Positions 1-9,640 of a stretch of DNA of 64,000 nucleotides are shown here, piece by piece (the stretch's first letter is position 1; every line of letters begins with the position of its first letter). The notes beneath the pieces were generated by a model, which saw nothing but the letters and a program-made list of their open reading frames with translations, was not told where the DNA came from and did no database searches. Origin of the DNA: Promethearchaeota archaeon (GTDB lineage: Archaea > Asgardarchaeota > Lokiarchaeia > Sigyniarchaeales > SOKP01); assembly GCA_019058445.1 (NCBI GenBank), contig JAHPZA010000006.1, forward strand, positions 434,001 to 498,000, in the 5' to 3' direction. The position numbers and the translations under genes were made by a program.

Positions 1-1
1 A

Positions 2-349
2 ACGGAAGGTGGCTTATACTGCGGCATCGCAGAAATGGCAATAGCTTCTGAAACGGGAGTCCTCGTTGAAGAAGAAAGAATAAAAGTGCTACCAGAACCA
101 TTAGAATTAAGTAAGATTTATAATTTAAATCCGATGGGAACTATATCTTCAGGTTCATTATTGATTACTTTACGCGATGATAATGAGGAATTCTCTAAAT
201 TAATTGATATTTTAAATAAAAACAACATTTTAGCTAATAAAATCGGTAATGTTGTAGATAAAAAGAAAGGGCTAATGATAAGAAGAAAAGATGGAAAAAT
301 CCAACCTCTAAAATACTCTGAAACGGACGAAATTACCAAAATATTCTAA
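2..349 (+). CDS. AIR synthase-like/HypE-like protein, C-terminal part (5' truncated by window edge)
   Basis: The frame is open from base 2 to a TAA at 347-349, so the gene starts outside the window. The visible 115 residues begin with TEGGLYCGIAEMA and contain LNPMGTISSGSLLIT. This pair of motifs is typical of the C-terminal (AIRS_C) half of the PurM/HypE/SelD-like superfamily, which binds ATP and phosphorylates small substrates or carboxamides. The N-terminal ATP-binding half is not visible, so the subfamily (HypE, AIR synthase-related or thiamine-phosphate kinase-like) cannot be fixed. An ATG at 35 is internal to the domain and is not the true start. Confidence 0.7.
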   Translation, partial: TEGGLYCGIAEMAIASETGVLVEEERIKVLPEPLELSKIYNLNPMGTISSGSLLITLRDDNEEFSKLIDILNKNNILANKIGNVVDKKKGLMIRRKDGKIQPLKYSETDEITKIF

Positions 350-497
350 ATAAACTCAGAATTTCAAGATAAATCATTATTTACCGAATATTTTTATATT
401 CAGAATTTAAACTAATATTATATCTACATAATTTATTTTTGATTAATCTTTTATATTGATATCAACATCGACATATTGATCTATAAATTGGTTCAAA

Positions 498-2429
498 GTG
501 GTAAATAAAGAATTAACTGAGATTCTAAATCAACTCAGTGAGATCTTTTCTGAGGAAATCTTTAATCTTAAAATGCATAAAAAAGCCTACTTCAATATTT
601 TAGAAAAGAATAAAGATAAGTTCGAGAAATTCTTAGATCTCATAAGATCAAAATGGTTGGAATTTAAAAAAGTTAATCAGAAAAGAGTAATAAAGAAAAC
701 ATTTACCAGCTTTTTATACATTAATTTCCATCAGTTCTTTAAATTATATTTACAGGATTTTTTTGGATTTGAAGCTGATTCCTTAGAACTAATTATAAAA
801 GAAAATATATCAGATGATACTCTACTTTTAGAATACAAGTATCATTTAACCTCTGAAGAGATAGATCTTTATGAAGCTACTTCTAAAAAAGTTAAAGGTA
901 ACCTTTATGGTTTACTATTCTTTACAGGATATTTATATCTTTTAACTGATGTCATAGGGATTTTAATTAGAAAGACGATAGGAGAGAAAATCTTAATTAA
1001 TCTCGATTGTGGAATAATAAAAAACGAAGATGACCATAATTTTCTAAATTTCTTGATATTAATTAGAAGTGATAAAAAAGAAGTTTATGTAAATTACTTT
1101 TATATGACATTATATTACTTTCTTAAACAATTTAAAGGAATCCCAGATGAATATTATGATAGATTGCTTAAAGGAAGAGAAAGATTATACCAAATTGCAT
1201 TGGATCAATACCCTACGGTAAAAGAGAGATTAGCCAATTTACTATATTATTTTTATAAAAAATGTAATTTATTAGAAAACTTCTGTCCCTTGTTAGATTT
1301 TTTAAACTTTGTATGCTCGCGTGTTGAAGACTCTTCGTTTTCTAAACATGATGTTATTAGAAAAGAGTTTTTAGATAATTTTGATTATACTATTGAAAAA
1401 AAAAATTCATTAACCAGAATTTTCGATTTCTTGGATCAGAAAAGTACCCTTTATAGTACGTTTCAAGCAAATAATCTTCCATCTCAAAAATCTCAATTTA
1501 ATTTATTTTTACTGATAATGAAATATTACTTTGCGAGTGGATTAGAAGCTTTTGAAGTGAGTGACTTACTATTTCTACCCGAGACGTTTAAAAAGAGGTT
1601 GAATCAACATAATAAATCTGTGAAGGAAGGAGTAATAGGATCAAATATTATCAATGATATAAATGAATTTATTAACTACTTTGCAATTTTGTCAAACAGT
1701 GGGGATATAAATAGCAATTTTAAAACAATATTTAATAAGGAAGTCTCTCAAATGAATTATCGATTTTTTAGGTCCTTTTTAAAGAGTTTTAATACGAAAT
1801 TTTTATCTTTAATAGATAAAGAGAATGAGATATTATCTGAGAACCCGAAAAATGAGCTTTATACATTTAATATTATTGTAGACCATATTTCCAGAATGTT
1901 ATACGTATTAATAGATAAAATTTTCCTCACTTCATCCAATCCCGATGACTCTTCAAAAAATTTTATTGATCCTCGAGGAAGATATATAGGGAAAAATATT
2001 GCTTTAAGAGTTCTTGAACTTTTTATTTTCCAAGAATTTAATTATTCAGATGATATCTGGCCCGAGATATTGATCTCTCTAAATGCTAATAAGGTTAAAA
2101 AAGATTTGAAAAATATTGTGGATATTCCTAATAAATCCTTTTATAATGATAAAGATTTAACCAAGTTTGTCACTACTTATAATCTGCAATCACTTAGTCC
2201 TGCATTATTTTTTGAAGAATGGTTAATAAATGAAATTATCTTGCCACTCAATAAGTTTATTTTGCATATTAGAAAATTAGTAAAGGACCCTTTTAATAAA
2301 AAAGAAATTACAGAACAACTTTTTAATTATTTCCGCAAGGATCGCAAGACGATAGATAAGAGAACATTAAATGAATTGAAATTTGTAAGTGAGCGACTTG
2401 CTCAATTTTGGGTTAGGAAATCGAATTAA
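498..2429 (+). CDS. Hypothetical protein, large and mostly helical
   Basis: A 643-residue protein that I do not recognise. It starts at GTG 498, the only usable start in the frame before the conserved-looking N-terminus. The composition is rich in Lys, Asn, Phe and Leu with long amphipathic helical stretches. I see no signal peptide, no clear transmembrane run, no Walker motifs and no Cys clusters. The length, the lack of in-frame stops and codon usage like that of its neighbours support a real gene. It ends 4 bases before the convergent MobB-like gene. The upstream intergenic region is AT-rich and may carry its promoter. It may be an Asgard lineage-specific protein; no function is proposed. 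Confidence 0.6.
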   Translation: MVNKELTEILNQLSEIFSEEIFNLKMHKKAYFNILEKNKDKFEKFLDLIRSKWLEFKKVNQKRVIKKTFTSFLYINFHQFFKLYLQDFFGFEADSLELIIKENISDDTLLLEYKYHLTSEEIDLYEATSKKVKGNLYGLLFFTGYLYLLTDVIGILIRKTIGEKILINLDCGIIKNEDDHNFLNFLILIRSDKKEVYVNYFYMTLYYFLKQFKGIPDEYYDRLLKGRERLYQIALDQYPTVKERLANLLYYFYKKCNLLENFCPLLDFLNFVCSRVEDSSFSKHDVIRKEFLDNFDYTIEKKNSLTRIFDFLDQKSTLYSTFQANNLPSQKSQFNLFLLIMKYYFASGLEAFEVSDLLFLPETFKKRLNQHNKSVKEGVIGSNIINDINEFINYFAILSNSGDINSNFKTIFNKEVSQMNYRFFRSFLKSFNTKFLSLIDKENEILSENPKNELYTFNIIVDHISRMLYVLIDKIFLTSSNPDDSSKNFIDPRGRYIGKNIALRVLELFIFQEFNYSDDIWPEILISLNANKVKKDLKNIVDIPNKSFYNDKDLTKFVTTYNLQSLSPALFFEEWLINEIILPLNKFILHIRKLVKDPFNKKEITEQLFNYFRKDRKTIDKRTLNELKFVSERLAQFWVRKSN

Positions 2430-2433
2430 TATT

Positions 2434-2949
2434 CTACTTTAAATCAAAAATTTCTAAAAATTTTTGAAATTCTTTTTCAATATTCACAATAGGTAGGTCT
2501 AAAATTTCTGAATTTCTATCATTTTCTTTACAAATTAATCCTGAAATCATTCTTACATCAATAGATAATTGAGACTCAATCTCTTTAAAATTTTTTGCGC
2601 ATAATATTGTAGGATAGTTCAGATTTCTAAATCCTTCAATAAAAATTAAGTCTACATTAAATGGACCAAGGGAAATCCATTTAATTACTTCTTCGATTTC
2701 AATTTTATTCTTGATAAAAATAACAGTCTCATTAAAATCATTCATTGTAATGGCAAATTTTGCCCCTGCTTGAGAATATTCGTATGTATCCTTTCCCTCT
2801 TTATCAATTTGATGCTCATGAATGTATTTAATAACTGCTGCATTGAGATTTAGTTTACTTTTTAGACCTTTAATAGCTTTAAGAATAAAATGAGTTTTTC
2901 CGCTTCCAGAATATCCAATTAATCCTATAACTTTAAGATTAGACTGCAT
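2434..2949 (-). CDS. mobB: Molybdopterin-guanine dinucleotide biosynthesis protein MobB-like GTPase
   Basis: A 171-residue P-loop protein. The Walker A motif GYSGSGKT lies at residues 12-19. It is followed by VIKYIHEH, a variant of the MobB signature VIKHHHH, and later by the family motif IFIEGFR. MobB-type GTPases assist attachment of GMP to molybdopterin to give the bis-MGD cofactor. The length matches the family. A YedY-like molybdoenzyme at 45371-45964 is a possible consumer of molybdenum cofactor, although it would need only the simple form. The gene is convergent with the preceding orphan gene, with a 4-base gap. Confidence 0.8.
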   Translation of the reverse strand: MQSNLKVIGLIGYSGSGKTHFILKAIKGLKSKLNLNAAVIKYIHEHQIDKEGKDTYEYSQAGAKFAITMNDFNETVIFIKNKIEIEEVIKWISLGPFNVDLIFIEGFRNLNYPTILCAKNFKEIESQLSIDVRMISGLICKENDRNSEILDLPIVNIEKEFQKFLEIFDLK

Positions 2950-3337
2950 TTTTCTTGACTTACTTAAAATCTATTATTTTGTAAGTTAGTTTGACCTAAG
3001 GATTTAGTGGATTTATATTTAATTATTCTATTAAATCAGCATCTATGATAATTTCCCTTAATATTTCTGTTTGTTTTGTAATTGTTAAAAATACGGGTAA
3101 TTCCGACAAAAAAACTAGCATTAAATATATGCATATTATGGATTATCTAAGTTCTTAGAAAAGATCGAGACTTCTATAAATTTAAGAGCTTAAAATCAAC
3201 TCTATCATGTATCTATCTTCCGGAATTTTAATTCTAGGTTAATAATTAAATATAAATAATAATTGACTTCAATTTTTCTTTAAATAATTACAGTTTTTGA
3301 GAATAATTTGCTTAACTTGATATAGAGAAGCAATATT
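2950..3337. other. Intergenic stretch with one possible small reverse-strand ORF
   Basis: This is 388 bases of very AT-rich sequence. On the minus strand a 32-codon frame (3023-3121) starts at ATG, contains SELPVFLTITKQTEILRE and ends at TAA. It reads like real protein rather than random translation, but it is short and I cannot assign it. It could be the tail of a decayed gene. The rest probably holds the promoters of the two flanking divergent genes. Nothing else is recognisable. Confidence 0.25.
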
Positions 3338-3769
3338 ATGATTGCTAAAACCTATAAAAAAAGATATCAAGATATTATCGAAGAAACCTATTATATTCCT
3401 CAGGTATCTAAGTTAAATTTGAACGAATTTCAAAAAAGGAAGTCATCACTCATTTCAGAACTAACTTTTTTACTTACTACTCATAATAATTCAAAAAATG
3501 AGTATACTAATATATCGAAATTAATCATCTCAACGTTAAACGCTCCTGAAGCGTATTTCTTAGATAAAATATTTTCCTTTAAAAAAATTAATCCATTTGA
3601 ATGTTTTGATTTGAAAGATTATCTTGTAACGATTAAAAAAGTCAGCAGTTTACTAGGGCAAAATTCGTTTCTGCCAGTTCAAAAAATCTTAGAAAATTGT
3701 AATCTTGAAAGATTTTTCATAAAGCTCTTTTTAAAAGATTTTCTATTAAATAATCAGTATCTCAAATAA
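3338..3769 (+). CDS. Hypothetical protein
   Basis: A 143-residue protein starting at ATG 3338. It is Lys-, Ser- and Leu-rich and probably alpha-helical. No recognisable domain, Cys motif or membrane segment is visible. It sits alone between the AT-rich region after MobB and the PIN-TPR gene, in the same direction as the latter and about 120 bases upstream. It may be co-transcribed with the PIN-TPR gene, but an AT-rich gap with a possible separate promoter lies between them. No function is proposed. Confidence 0.5.
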   Translation: MIAKTYKKRYQDIIEETYYIPQVSKLNLNEFQKRKSSLISELTFLLTTHNNSKNEYTNISKLIISTLNAPEAYFLDKIFSFKKINPFECFDLKDYLVTIKKVSSLLGQNSFLPVQKILENCNLERFFIKLFLKDFLLNNQYLK

Positions 3770-3891
3770 AATACATTATGGCAAACCAGCTCACTACCTT
3801 ATGGAGGTTCTACAATTCAGCAAATATTATTAAAGTTTTCATACATATTTATAATATATTTTCAACATTTACAAAATAGTACTGTGAATTT

Positions 3892-5889
3892 ATGTCCAAA
3901 AAAGGAGAACGAATCGTATTTGATGCTAATTTTTTTATATGTATGCTGGCGGTAAAAGCAAAGAATATTCTTGAAAACTTAAACAGGGCAGCAAAAGATT
4001 TAGAACTTGATTACTATATTTCTGAAGTTGTTCTTAATGAAATAAAATCTCCAACAACATTTAAAGATAAACTGAAAAAGATTGTAAATGTTGAAAAAGT
4101 TCAAGAAAATGAGATTTCAGATATAAAGGAAGATTTAAAACAGTATAATGTTAAATTTCCTGCCCAAGATCCTGATTTATCTCTTGTGGTTTTAGGTAAG
4201 AGACTTATGGGTGATGATGATAAAACACCCTTACATTTAGTCACAGATGATTTTAAATTAGCTAAAAATACAAATCTCTTATTTAGGGGTAAATTCAATA
4301 TCTTGTCTCTCTCAAGTTTCCTCCTAAAACTTCAGAGAACGTCAACGAAACCACAATTACGGAATTATTTCAAAAATATTTGGCAGAAAAGTTTAAATTA
4401 CACTTTGAGCTACATGATTGAACGCTCAAAAATATATCCAGCAGAGCAAAAAATTCAATGGCTTATTGAAAAAGCAATCAGCGTGACTGAAGATTCAATT
4501 CTATCATCTGATCTTGAAATCGTGAATCCAGATGCTGGTGTAAGATTTGAAATTGGGGCAACTAAGTATGCGGAGGAGCTAGAAGTATGTGAAAAATATA
4601 TTGAAAATCAAAAACTACCTCAAAGTGAAGAACAAAAAGTTGAATCTATAATTACCTTTCTTGAAAATCTTAAGATTTCACGAGAATACATCAAACGAGC
4701 ACGAGAAGCCATAATCAAAAATGAATCCAAAGATGCAGTAAAGTTTTTAAAAAAAGGAAATGGATTTTTAGTTTCATTATTACAATTAGCTTCGGGGCAA
4801 TTAGAAAAATATAAAGATTATCAAATTGTTGAACAACTTATATGTTCAGAAATCAGTAAAATGGAATTCTTACGAGCATTCCTCCTCGTTTCTCTTGGTC
4901 GGATCAGTACTTCTATAGATTCTCTTGAACGAGCTGCCTTATTTTCAACGATCATTCATAATTTTCAAACATGCTTGACATTAAATTATGTTAAAGCATT
5001 GATTTTGTTATTTCATGGTTTATATTCAAACGCCATAATGCAATATAACTTCACAGAAGAACTCGCTGAAATCTACAATGATGATAAGTTAAAACTTAAA
5101 TGCCTAATTGGTAAGGCAATTGCTATTTATATTCAAGGAGAGGATAGGAATACTGCAATAACCATCATGGATGAAATTTCGAATATAGATCTTGAAAAAA
5201 ATTTCTTAGATGCTATTATAGTATTTAGTGAACTTGGTGATTACTTCTTAGCTTTGGGGCATTCTCAAATTGCTGCTAACCTTTATAATGAAGCACTAGA
5301 AATAAGTATTGATTACAAATTATCTTTTAAAAGCGATATTTTAATCGAAAAATTAAAACGGGCATATATAGCGACTGTACTAGAAGGATATTCTGCAGAA
5401 GATATTATGGTTGATAAACTGGACATTTTACTTGACAAGGCTTATTCAGTGAAAGATGTTGAAAAATATAACGAGCAAATTAAAAAGATTTCAAGTTTTA
5501 ATATCCTGTTTTATACACCTTTTCCCCACATCTCAGGAAAAAAAAAAGTAATCCCTTTTTCTAAGCTTCCAGATGAGCTAAAAGAAGACTACTTAGAAGT
5601 AGTTCATTTTGAGAAACTAGACAATGAGAAACAAAATCAAGTCCTTTTTATTGTCTCTCACTATGAACTAGGATTATTAGGGATTAAAGTGAAAACAGAT
5701 GAAAATATCACAGGAATTGCTGAAAACTACTCCCTCAAATTAAAACCTACAAGTAAAGCAAAAATTTATGAACCTGATGAAGAATTAAAAGAAGCCTATT
5801 TAATTCGTGCTGTAATAGAAATTACGGCAATTAATCAATGCGAAATAATTTATACGCTTCCATCTTTCTTTAAACAGTTGAATCTATGA
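3892..5889 (+). CDS. PIN-domain protein with C-terminal TPR-like helical repeats
   Basis: A 665-residue protein. Residues 1-150 fit a PIN ribonuclease fold: FDANFF near residue 10 gives the first acidic ligand, an acidic residue sits in VVLNEIKSP, and HLVTDDFKLA supplies the late Asp pair. From about residue 230 on, repeated helix pairs such as AIAIYIQGEDRNTAI and LGHSQIAANLYNEAL resemble TPR repeats. A plausible role is a metal-dependent RNase guided by a protein-binding scaffold, but the substrate is unknown. The last 24 residues have a near-identical copy in the remnant at 7548-7622. The start ATG fits, with MSKKGERIVFDA leading directly into the PIN core. Confidence 0.7.
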   Translation: MSKKGERIVFDANFFICMLAVKAKNILENLNRAAKDLELDYYISEVVLNEIKSPTTFKDKLKKIVNVEKVQENEISDIKEDLKQYNVKFPAQDPDLSLVVLGKRLMGDDDKTPLHLVTDDFKLAKNTNLLFRGKFNILSLSSFLLKLQRTSTKPQLRNYFKNIWQKSLNYTLSYMIERSKIYPAEQKIQWLIEKAISVTEDSILSSDLEIVNPDAGVRFEIGATKYAEELEVCEKYIENQKLPQSEEQKVESIITFLENLKISREYIKRAREAIIKNESKDAVKFLKKGNGFLVSLLQLASGQLEKYKDYQIVEQLICSEISKMEFLRAFLLVSLGRISTSIDSLERAALFSTIIHNFQTCLTLNYVKALILLFHGLYSNAIMQYNFTEELAEIYNDDKLKLKCLIGKAIAIYIQGEDRNTAITIMDEISNIDLEKNFLDAIIVFSELGDYFLALGHSQIAANLYNEALEISIDYKLSFKSDILIEKLKRAYIATVLEGYSAEDIMVDKLDILLDKAYSVKDVEKYNEQIKKISSFNILFYTPFPHISGKKKVIPFSKLPDELKEDYLEVVHFEKLDNEKQNQVLFIVSHYELGLLGIKVKTDENITGIAENYSLKLKPTSKAKIYEPDEELKEAYLIRAVIEITAINQCEIIYTLPSFFKQLNL

Positions 5890-5907
5890 ATATAAAAAAT
5901 AAGATAT

Positions 5908-5991
5908 TTAAGCACTTAAATATTTCTTGGCGATAGCGCCCCCTTTTGCAAATTTTGATATTTTTTCAATAAATTCTGTTTTAAGAGCCAT
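5908..5991 (-). CDS. Possible 27-residue small ORF or gene remnant
   Basis: On the minus strand an ATG at 5991 opens a 27-codon frame containing MALKTEFIEKISKFAKGG and ending in a TAA at 5908-5910. The open frame continues upstream of this ATG for about 22 more codons (including KKVFIAFQEDYR) before a stop, without a good start. The amino-acid pattern looks protein-like. The stretch could be a tiny gene or the tail of a decayed one. It lies between the PIN-TPR gene and the AlkZ-like gene. Low confidence. Confidence 0.25.
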   Translation of the reverse strand: MALKTEFIEKISKFAKGGAIAKKYLSA

Positions 5992-6175
5992 TCGGTAATC
6001 CTCTTGGAATGCTATGAAAACTTTTTTGAACAAAAGGTTAAAATAGTTTATTCCAATATTTCCAGATTACACTTCATTTTTTTTTAGAAGACAATTCAAT
6101 CTAAACTATTTAAAGAAAAATCAAAAGAACTAGAAAATACTAAAAAGATATAAATTTAAAATATTGTATTAGATT

Positions 6176-7402
6176 ATGATTGAGATTTCCTTAGAACAAG
6201 CTCAACGTTTTATTCTTGAGAAACAAGGATTATTAACTACAAAACCAGCAAAATCGGTTTTAGAAGTTGCTAGAAAGATTCATAATATTCAAATTGATAC
6301 TATCTCAGTTGTCGCAAGATCACATGATTTAACAATATACAATAGATTTGAGAATTACACTGAGAAGGAAATCTGGGATAATTTAAGGAGAAAAGAGTTA
6401 TTCGAGTATTATTCACATGGACTCTGTTTAATACCTATAGAAGATTATCCATTCTATAAATTCTGTATGGATGATTATCGTGACAGAGAAAAAAACTCAA
6501 GGTGGGAGAAATGGTTAACAGTCAATCAAAAGATTGTAGATTTTGTTTTGAATAGGGTGAAAAAGGAAGGCCCATTGTCAAGTAAAGATTTCAAAGTTCC
6601 TGAAGAAAGAAAATCTAAAGGTTGGTTTGAATGGAAGGAAGAAAAGCGAGCGTTAGAATATCTATTCTATCGTGGTGATTTATTGATTAACCATCGAGAA
6701 GGTTTCCAAAAATACTATGATATACCAGAGAGAGTTCTCCCCCTAAATATTAGTCATGAACCAATGACCATTAAGGATGCACCTGATTATCTATTAAATA
6801 CTACTTTATCATCATTAGGTATTTGTGATTATGAGGAAATTAAGAGCTATATCAGAAGTCGAACTTTAAAATTAATATGGAATAATAAACCTAGTTTAAT
6901 TACTGAATACTTGGAAGAAAAGGTAAAGGATGATACACTTATAAAAGTCAATGTTCAGGGCATTGATAGAACACAATTTATTAAATCTACAGATAGCAAG
7001 AAGATTGAAACGGTTAAATCACTAGAGTCTGCAGAAGCAAAATTGATTAATCCTTTTGATAACGTTGCTCGAGACAGAAATTTACTAAGAAAATTCTGGA
7101 ATTTTAATTACAAACTAGAAGCTTATACTCCTGCTCCAGATAGAATTTTTGGTTATTATTTGATGCCGATTCTAATCGATCATCAAATCATAGGTCGTCT
7201 TGAACCTAAGGCTCATAGGAAAGAGTCGAGACTAGAAATAAAATCAATATTTTTTGAGAACTGGTTTAAACCAAGTAAAAACTTCTATGAAAAATTAGCT
7301 AAAGGTCTTTGGAAGTTTGCTACATTTCATAATTGCACTGAAATTACTTTGAATGATAAAATAAATAAAGATATTAAGAATACTTTAACATCTGTTCTCT
7401 AA
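6176..7402 (+). CDS. AlkZ/YcaQ-like winged-helix DNA glycosylase family protein
   Basis: A 408-residue protein matching the HTH_42/YcaQ family. The N-terminus carries SLEQAQRFILEKQGL. The family catalytic motif appears as Q39-I40-D41 (QxD) in HNIQIDTISVVARSHD. The C-terminal third has NPFDNVARDRNLL and the APDRIFGYYLMPIL block followed by GRLEPKAHR, which are also family hallmarks. Characterised members (AlkZ, YcaQ/AlkX) are monofunctional DNA glycosylases that unhook interstrand crosslinks or remove bulky N7 adducts. The QxD form resembles the YcaQ branch rather than the QxQ AlkZ branch. It stands alone between two gene remnants. Confidence 0.8.
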   Translation: MIEISLEQAQRFILEKQGLLTTKPAKSVLEVARKIHNIQIDTISVVARSHDLTIYNRFENYTEKEIWDNLRRKELFEYYSHGLCLIPIEDYPFYKFCMDDYRDREKNSRWEKWLTVNQKIVDFVLNRVKKEGPLSSKDFKVPEERKSKGWFEWKEEKRALEYLFYRGDLLINHREGFQKYYDIPERVLPLNISHEPMTIKDAPDYLLNTTLSSLGICDYEEIKSYIRSRTLKLIWNNKPSLITEYLEEKVKDDTLIKVNVQGIDRTQFIKSTDSKKIETVKSLESAEAKLINPFDNVARDRNLLRKFWNFNYKLEAYTPAPDRIFGYYLMPILIDHQIIGRLEPKAHRKESRLEIKSIFFENWFKPSKNFYEKLAKGLWKFATFHNCTEITLNDKINKDIKNTLTSVL

Positions 7403-7427
7403 TGTTAATTGTTTAAGAGATGATTAG

Positions 7428-7622
7428 ATGAAGTATGTAAAAATGAAGGATTTGTATTCATTTGGGAAACAGTTCAGTATTGGGATAGATGAGCAAATTA
7501 AGAAGCTCGAGTTAAATAGGAGTATAATTGCAGAAATAAATCCATAATGGAAGTTACCGCAAAAAATCAATGTGAAATAATCTATACTCTGCCATCTTTC
7601 TTTAAACAACTTAATTTATAAG
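7428..7622 (+). pseudogene. Decayed paralogue fragment of the PIN-TPR protein C-terminus
   Basis: In one continuous frame from ATG 7428 the sequence reads MKYVKMKDLY, then IDEQIKEARVK, then a TAG at 7518-7520, and then MEVTAKNQCEIIYTLPSFF on to a TAA at 7620-7622. The last 24 residues match the end of the PIN-TPR protein (EITAINQCEIIYTLPSFF at 5817-5889), and DEQIKEA aligns with its DEELKEA just upstream. The DNA has diverged at synonymous positions, so this is an old copy rather than an assembly artefact. The body of the gene is gone and a stop interrupts the frame. It lies 1.7 kb from its intact relative, across the AlkZ-like gene. Confidence 0.75.
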
Positions 7623-7734
7623 AATTCAGTTAATTTCAGATAAAATTAGATTTAACATTAGGGGTATTCTATCTTAAAACCTTGAGTTAAAAAGGAATAA
7701 AAGTTAAAAATTAATATTTTTTTATAAATTGTAC

Positions 7735-8036
7735 TCACTCTTTTCGCAAGTTTTTATCTCGTTGACTAACTTGATGACTATGAACTGCGCAGCTTATGCA
7801 ATAATACTTTTTATTCTGTCCGCTCATGATAATCGTCCCAGCTTTTTTAAGTTCCCCATACATTCTTCCATCAACGAGCGATGTTCGACGAGTAACTGCT
7901 TTAGCTTTGCTTTTTACAGTGAATACGAAATGTTAAACACTCTTGCAACAAATCTTCCACACTTACTACACTGAACTTTGCCATAATTTCCCTTGCTGCT
8001 GCCAGTTTTACCACCAGATTTTCTTTTCTTAGGCAT
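7735..8036 (-). pseudogene. rps26e: Ribosomal protein eS26, frameshifted
   Basis: Reading minus-strand from ATG 8036: MPKKRKSGGKTGSSKG, then VQCSKCGRFVAR, the first zinc CxxC of eS26. The frame then breaks near 7933-7934. In another frame it continues HFVFTVKSKAKAVTRR and later KYYCISCAVHSHQVSQR, the second CxxC and the eukaryote-like SCAxHS signature, ending in TGA at 7735-7737. The total of 302 bases is one short of a multiple of three. Against eukaryotic S26 the gap could be 1 or 7 bases. GGAGG at 8045-8049 lies 8 bases before the ATG. eS26 lines the mRNA exit channel of the small subunit and should be essential, so either the frameshift is a sequencing error, or another intact copy exists elsewhere. 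Confidence 0.85.
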
Positions 8037-8215
8037 AGCTCCAACCTCCTTTTCTGTAATTCTCATCTATTCTTCTAAACTCTAAGAATTTGAATTCTAC
8101 AAACCTTAAATAATTTGTTCTTATAGATTAAGTCTTTTCACAAAAATTACATGAAGTAAAAAATTCTTTAATCATAAAGAGAATTACATAATTAATGAAA
8201 TTCTGAGGATTAAAA

Positions 8216-9598
8216 ATGAGAAGAATCGAATTCCCCGATGGCTTTACCTGGGGGGCTGCAACTTCAAGTTTTCAAATTGAAGGAGCATGGAATGAGGATG
8301 GGAAAGGTGAAAGTATATGGGATTTAGCGTCACATACTCCAGGAATAATAAAAAACAATGATACCGCAGATATTGCATGCGACCATTATCATCAATACAA
8401 AGAGGACGTTCAGATAATGAAAAAAATGGGACTAAAAGCGTATAGATTTTCAATAGCTTGGCCCCGTATTTTTCCTAGGGGGCAAGGGGAAATAAATCCT
8501 AAAGGGGTCCAATTCTACGATAACTTGATAAATGAACTGCTAGCAAACGGAATAGAACCTTTCACAGATCTTTATCATTGGGACTTACCCCTAGCCTTGA
8601 ATAGATTGGGTGGATGGGAAAACCGTGAAGTTGGTGATGCCTATGTTGAGTATGCCACTTTTATATTCAATCATTATGGCGATCGGGTTAAAAATTGGAT
8701 AACATTTAACGAGCCGATGATCTTTGCATTATATTATTATATTCTTGGGCTCTATGGGAAAAAAGGCAACTTTTCAGGAGGTATTTGTGCCTCTCATTTA
8801 GTTAATGTTGCCCACGCAAAAGCAATAAAAGCTTATCGATCATGTGAATATCCCGATGGAAAAATCGGTATCACATTAAATCCATTCCCTCTTTATCCAA
8901 TAACTGAATCTGCGTTAGATAAGGAAGCAGTTACGGTGGTTGATGGATTAGTAAATAGATGGTTTTTAGATCCCGTTTTTAAAGCTTCCTATCCTCCTGA
9001 TACATTTGAATTGCTAAGTAAGACCATCGATTTATCTTTAATTACGGAAAATGATTTAAAATTACTAAAGGAAAATCCAATGGATTTTTTAGGGATCAAT
9101 TTATATTCCTGCTGGCGAATTGGAGCTAGAAAGAAAGAAGATCTTAACAATTTATTTAAGTTAATCGGCAAATTAGCAACACCCCTTAAAAATAAAAAAA
9201 ATATTGAAAGTTCAGAAACAGGGTGGGAGGTTTATCCAGAGGGATTATTTGATATTCTCAAACGAATAGATTATGATTACAATCACCCTCTAATTTATAT
9301 CACAGAAAATGGAATGGCATGTAAGGATGATATAATAGTTGGAAGAATTGTACAAGATGATGATCGATTAAGCTATCTTAAGCGTTATATTGAAAAAGCA
9401 AGTAAAGCTATGAACGATGGAGTAAATCTGAAAGGATATTTTGTCTGGTCTTTAATGGACAATTTTGAGATGTTCGAGGGGTATGAGAAAAAATTTGGGT
9501 TAATTAAAATTGACTATGAAACCCAAGAGAGAATCTGGAAAAAAAGCGCATTATGGTATCGTGATATGATAAAAGCGAATAGTTTTCCTTTTTCTTAA
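8216..9598 (+). CDS. Glycoside hydrolase family 1 (beta-glucosidase/beta-galactosidase type)
   Basis: A 460-residue full-length GH1 protein. FTWGAATSSFQIEGAW at the N-terminus is the family signature. TFNEP with E166 is the acid/base and ITENG with E364 is the nucleophile. The WSLMDNFEMFEGYEKKFGL block near the C-terminus is also typical. No signal peptide is visible, so the enzyme is probably cytoplasmic, retaining, and acts on beta-linked disaccharides or oligosaccharides. Residues that separate glucosidase, galactosidase and phospho-glycosidase cannot be judged with certainty. It is divergent from eS26, with about 180 bases between them for both promoters. The family is widespread, so horizontal acquisition is possible. 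Confidence 0.92.
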   Translation: MRRIEFPDGFTWGAATSSFQIEGAWNEDGKGESIWDLASHTPGIIKNNDTADIACDHYHQYKEDVQIMKKMGLKAYRFSIAWPRIFPRGQGEINPKGVQFYDNLINELLANGIEPFTDLYHWDLPLALNRLGGWENREVGDAYVEYATFIFNHYGDRVKNWITFNEPMIFALYYYILGLYGKKGNFSGGICASHLVNVAHAKAIKAYRSCEYPDGKIGITLNPFPLYPITESALDKEAVTVVDGLVNRWFLDPVFKASYPPDTFELLSKTIDLSLITENDLKLLKENPMDFLGINLYSCWRIGARKKEDLNNLFKLIGKLATPLKNKKNIESSETGWEVYPEGLFDILKRIDYDYNHPLIYITENGMACKDDIIVGRIVQDDDRLSYLKRYIEKASKAMNDGVNLKGYFVWSLMDNFEMFEGYEKKFGLIKIDYETQERIWKKSALWYRDMIKANSFPFS

Positions 9599-9640
9599 TT
9601 TAAGTCAAACTAACGAAAAAAAAATATTTTTATAAATTTT

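Noticed and set aside
7729..7974. 81-codon plus-strand frame
   Set aside because: It is antisense to the eS26 gene, which has clear zinc motifs and a ribosome binding site on the minus strand.
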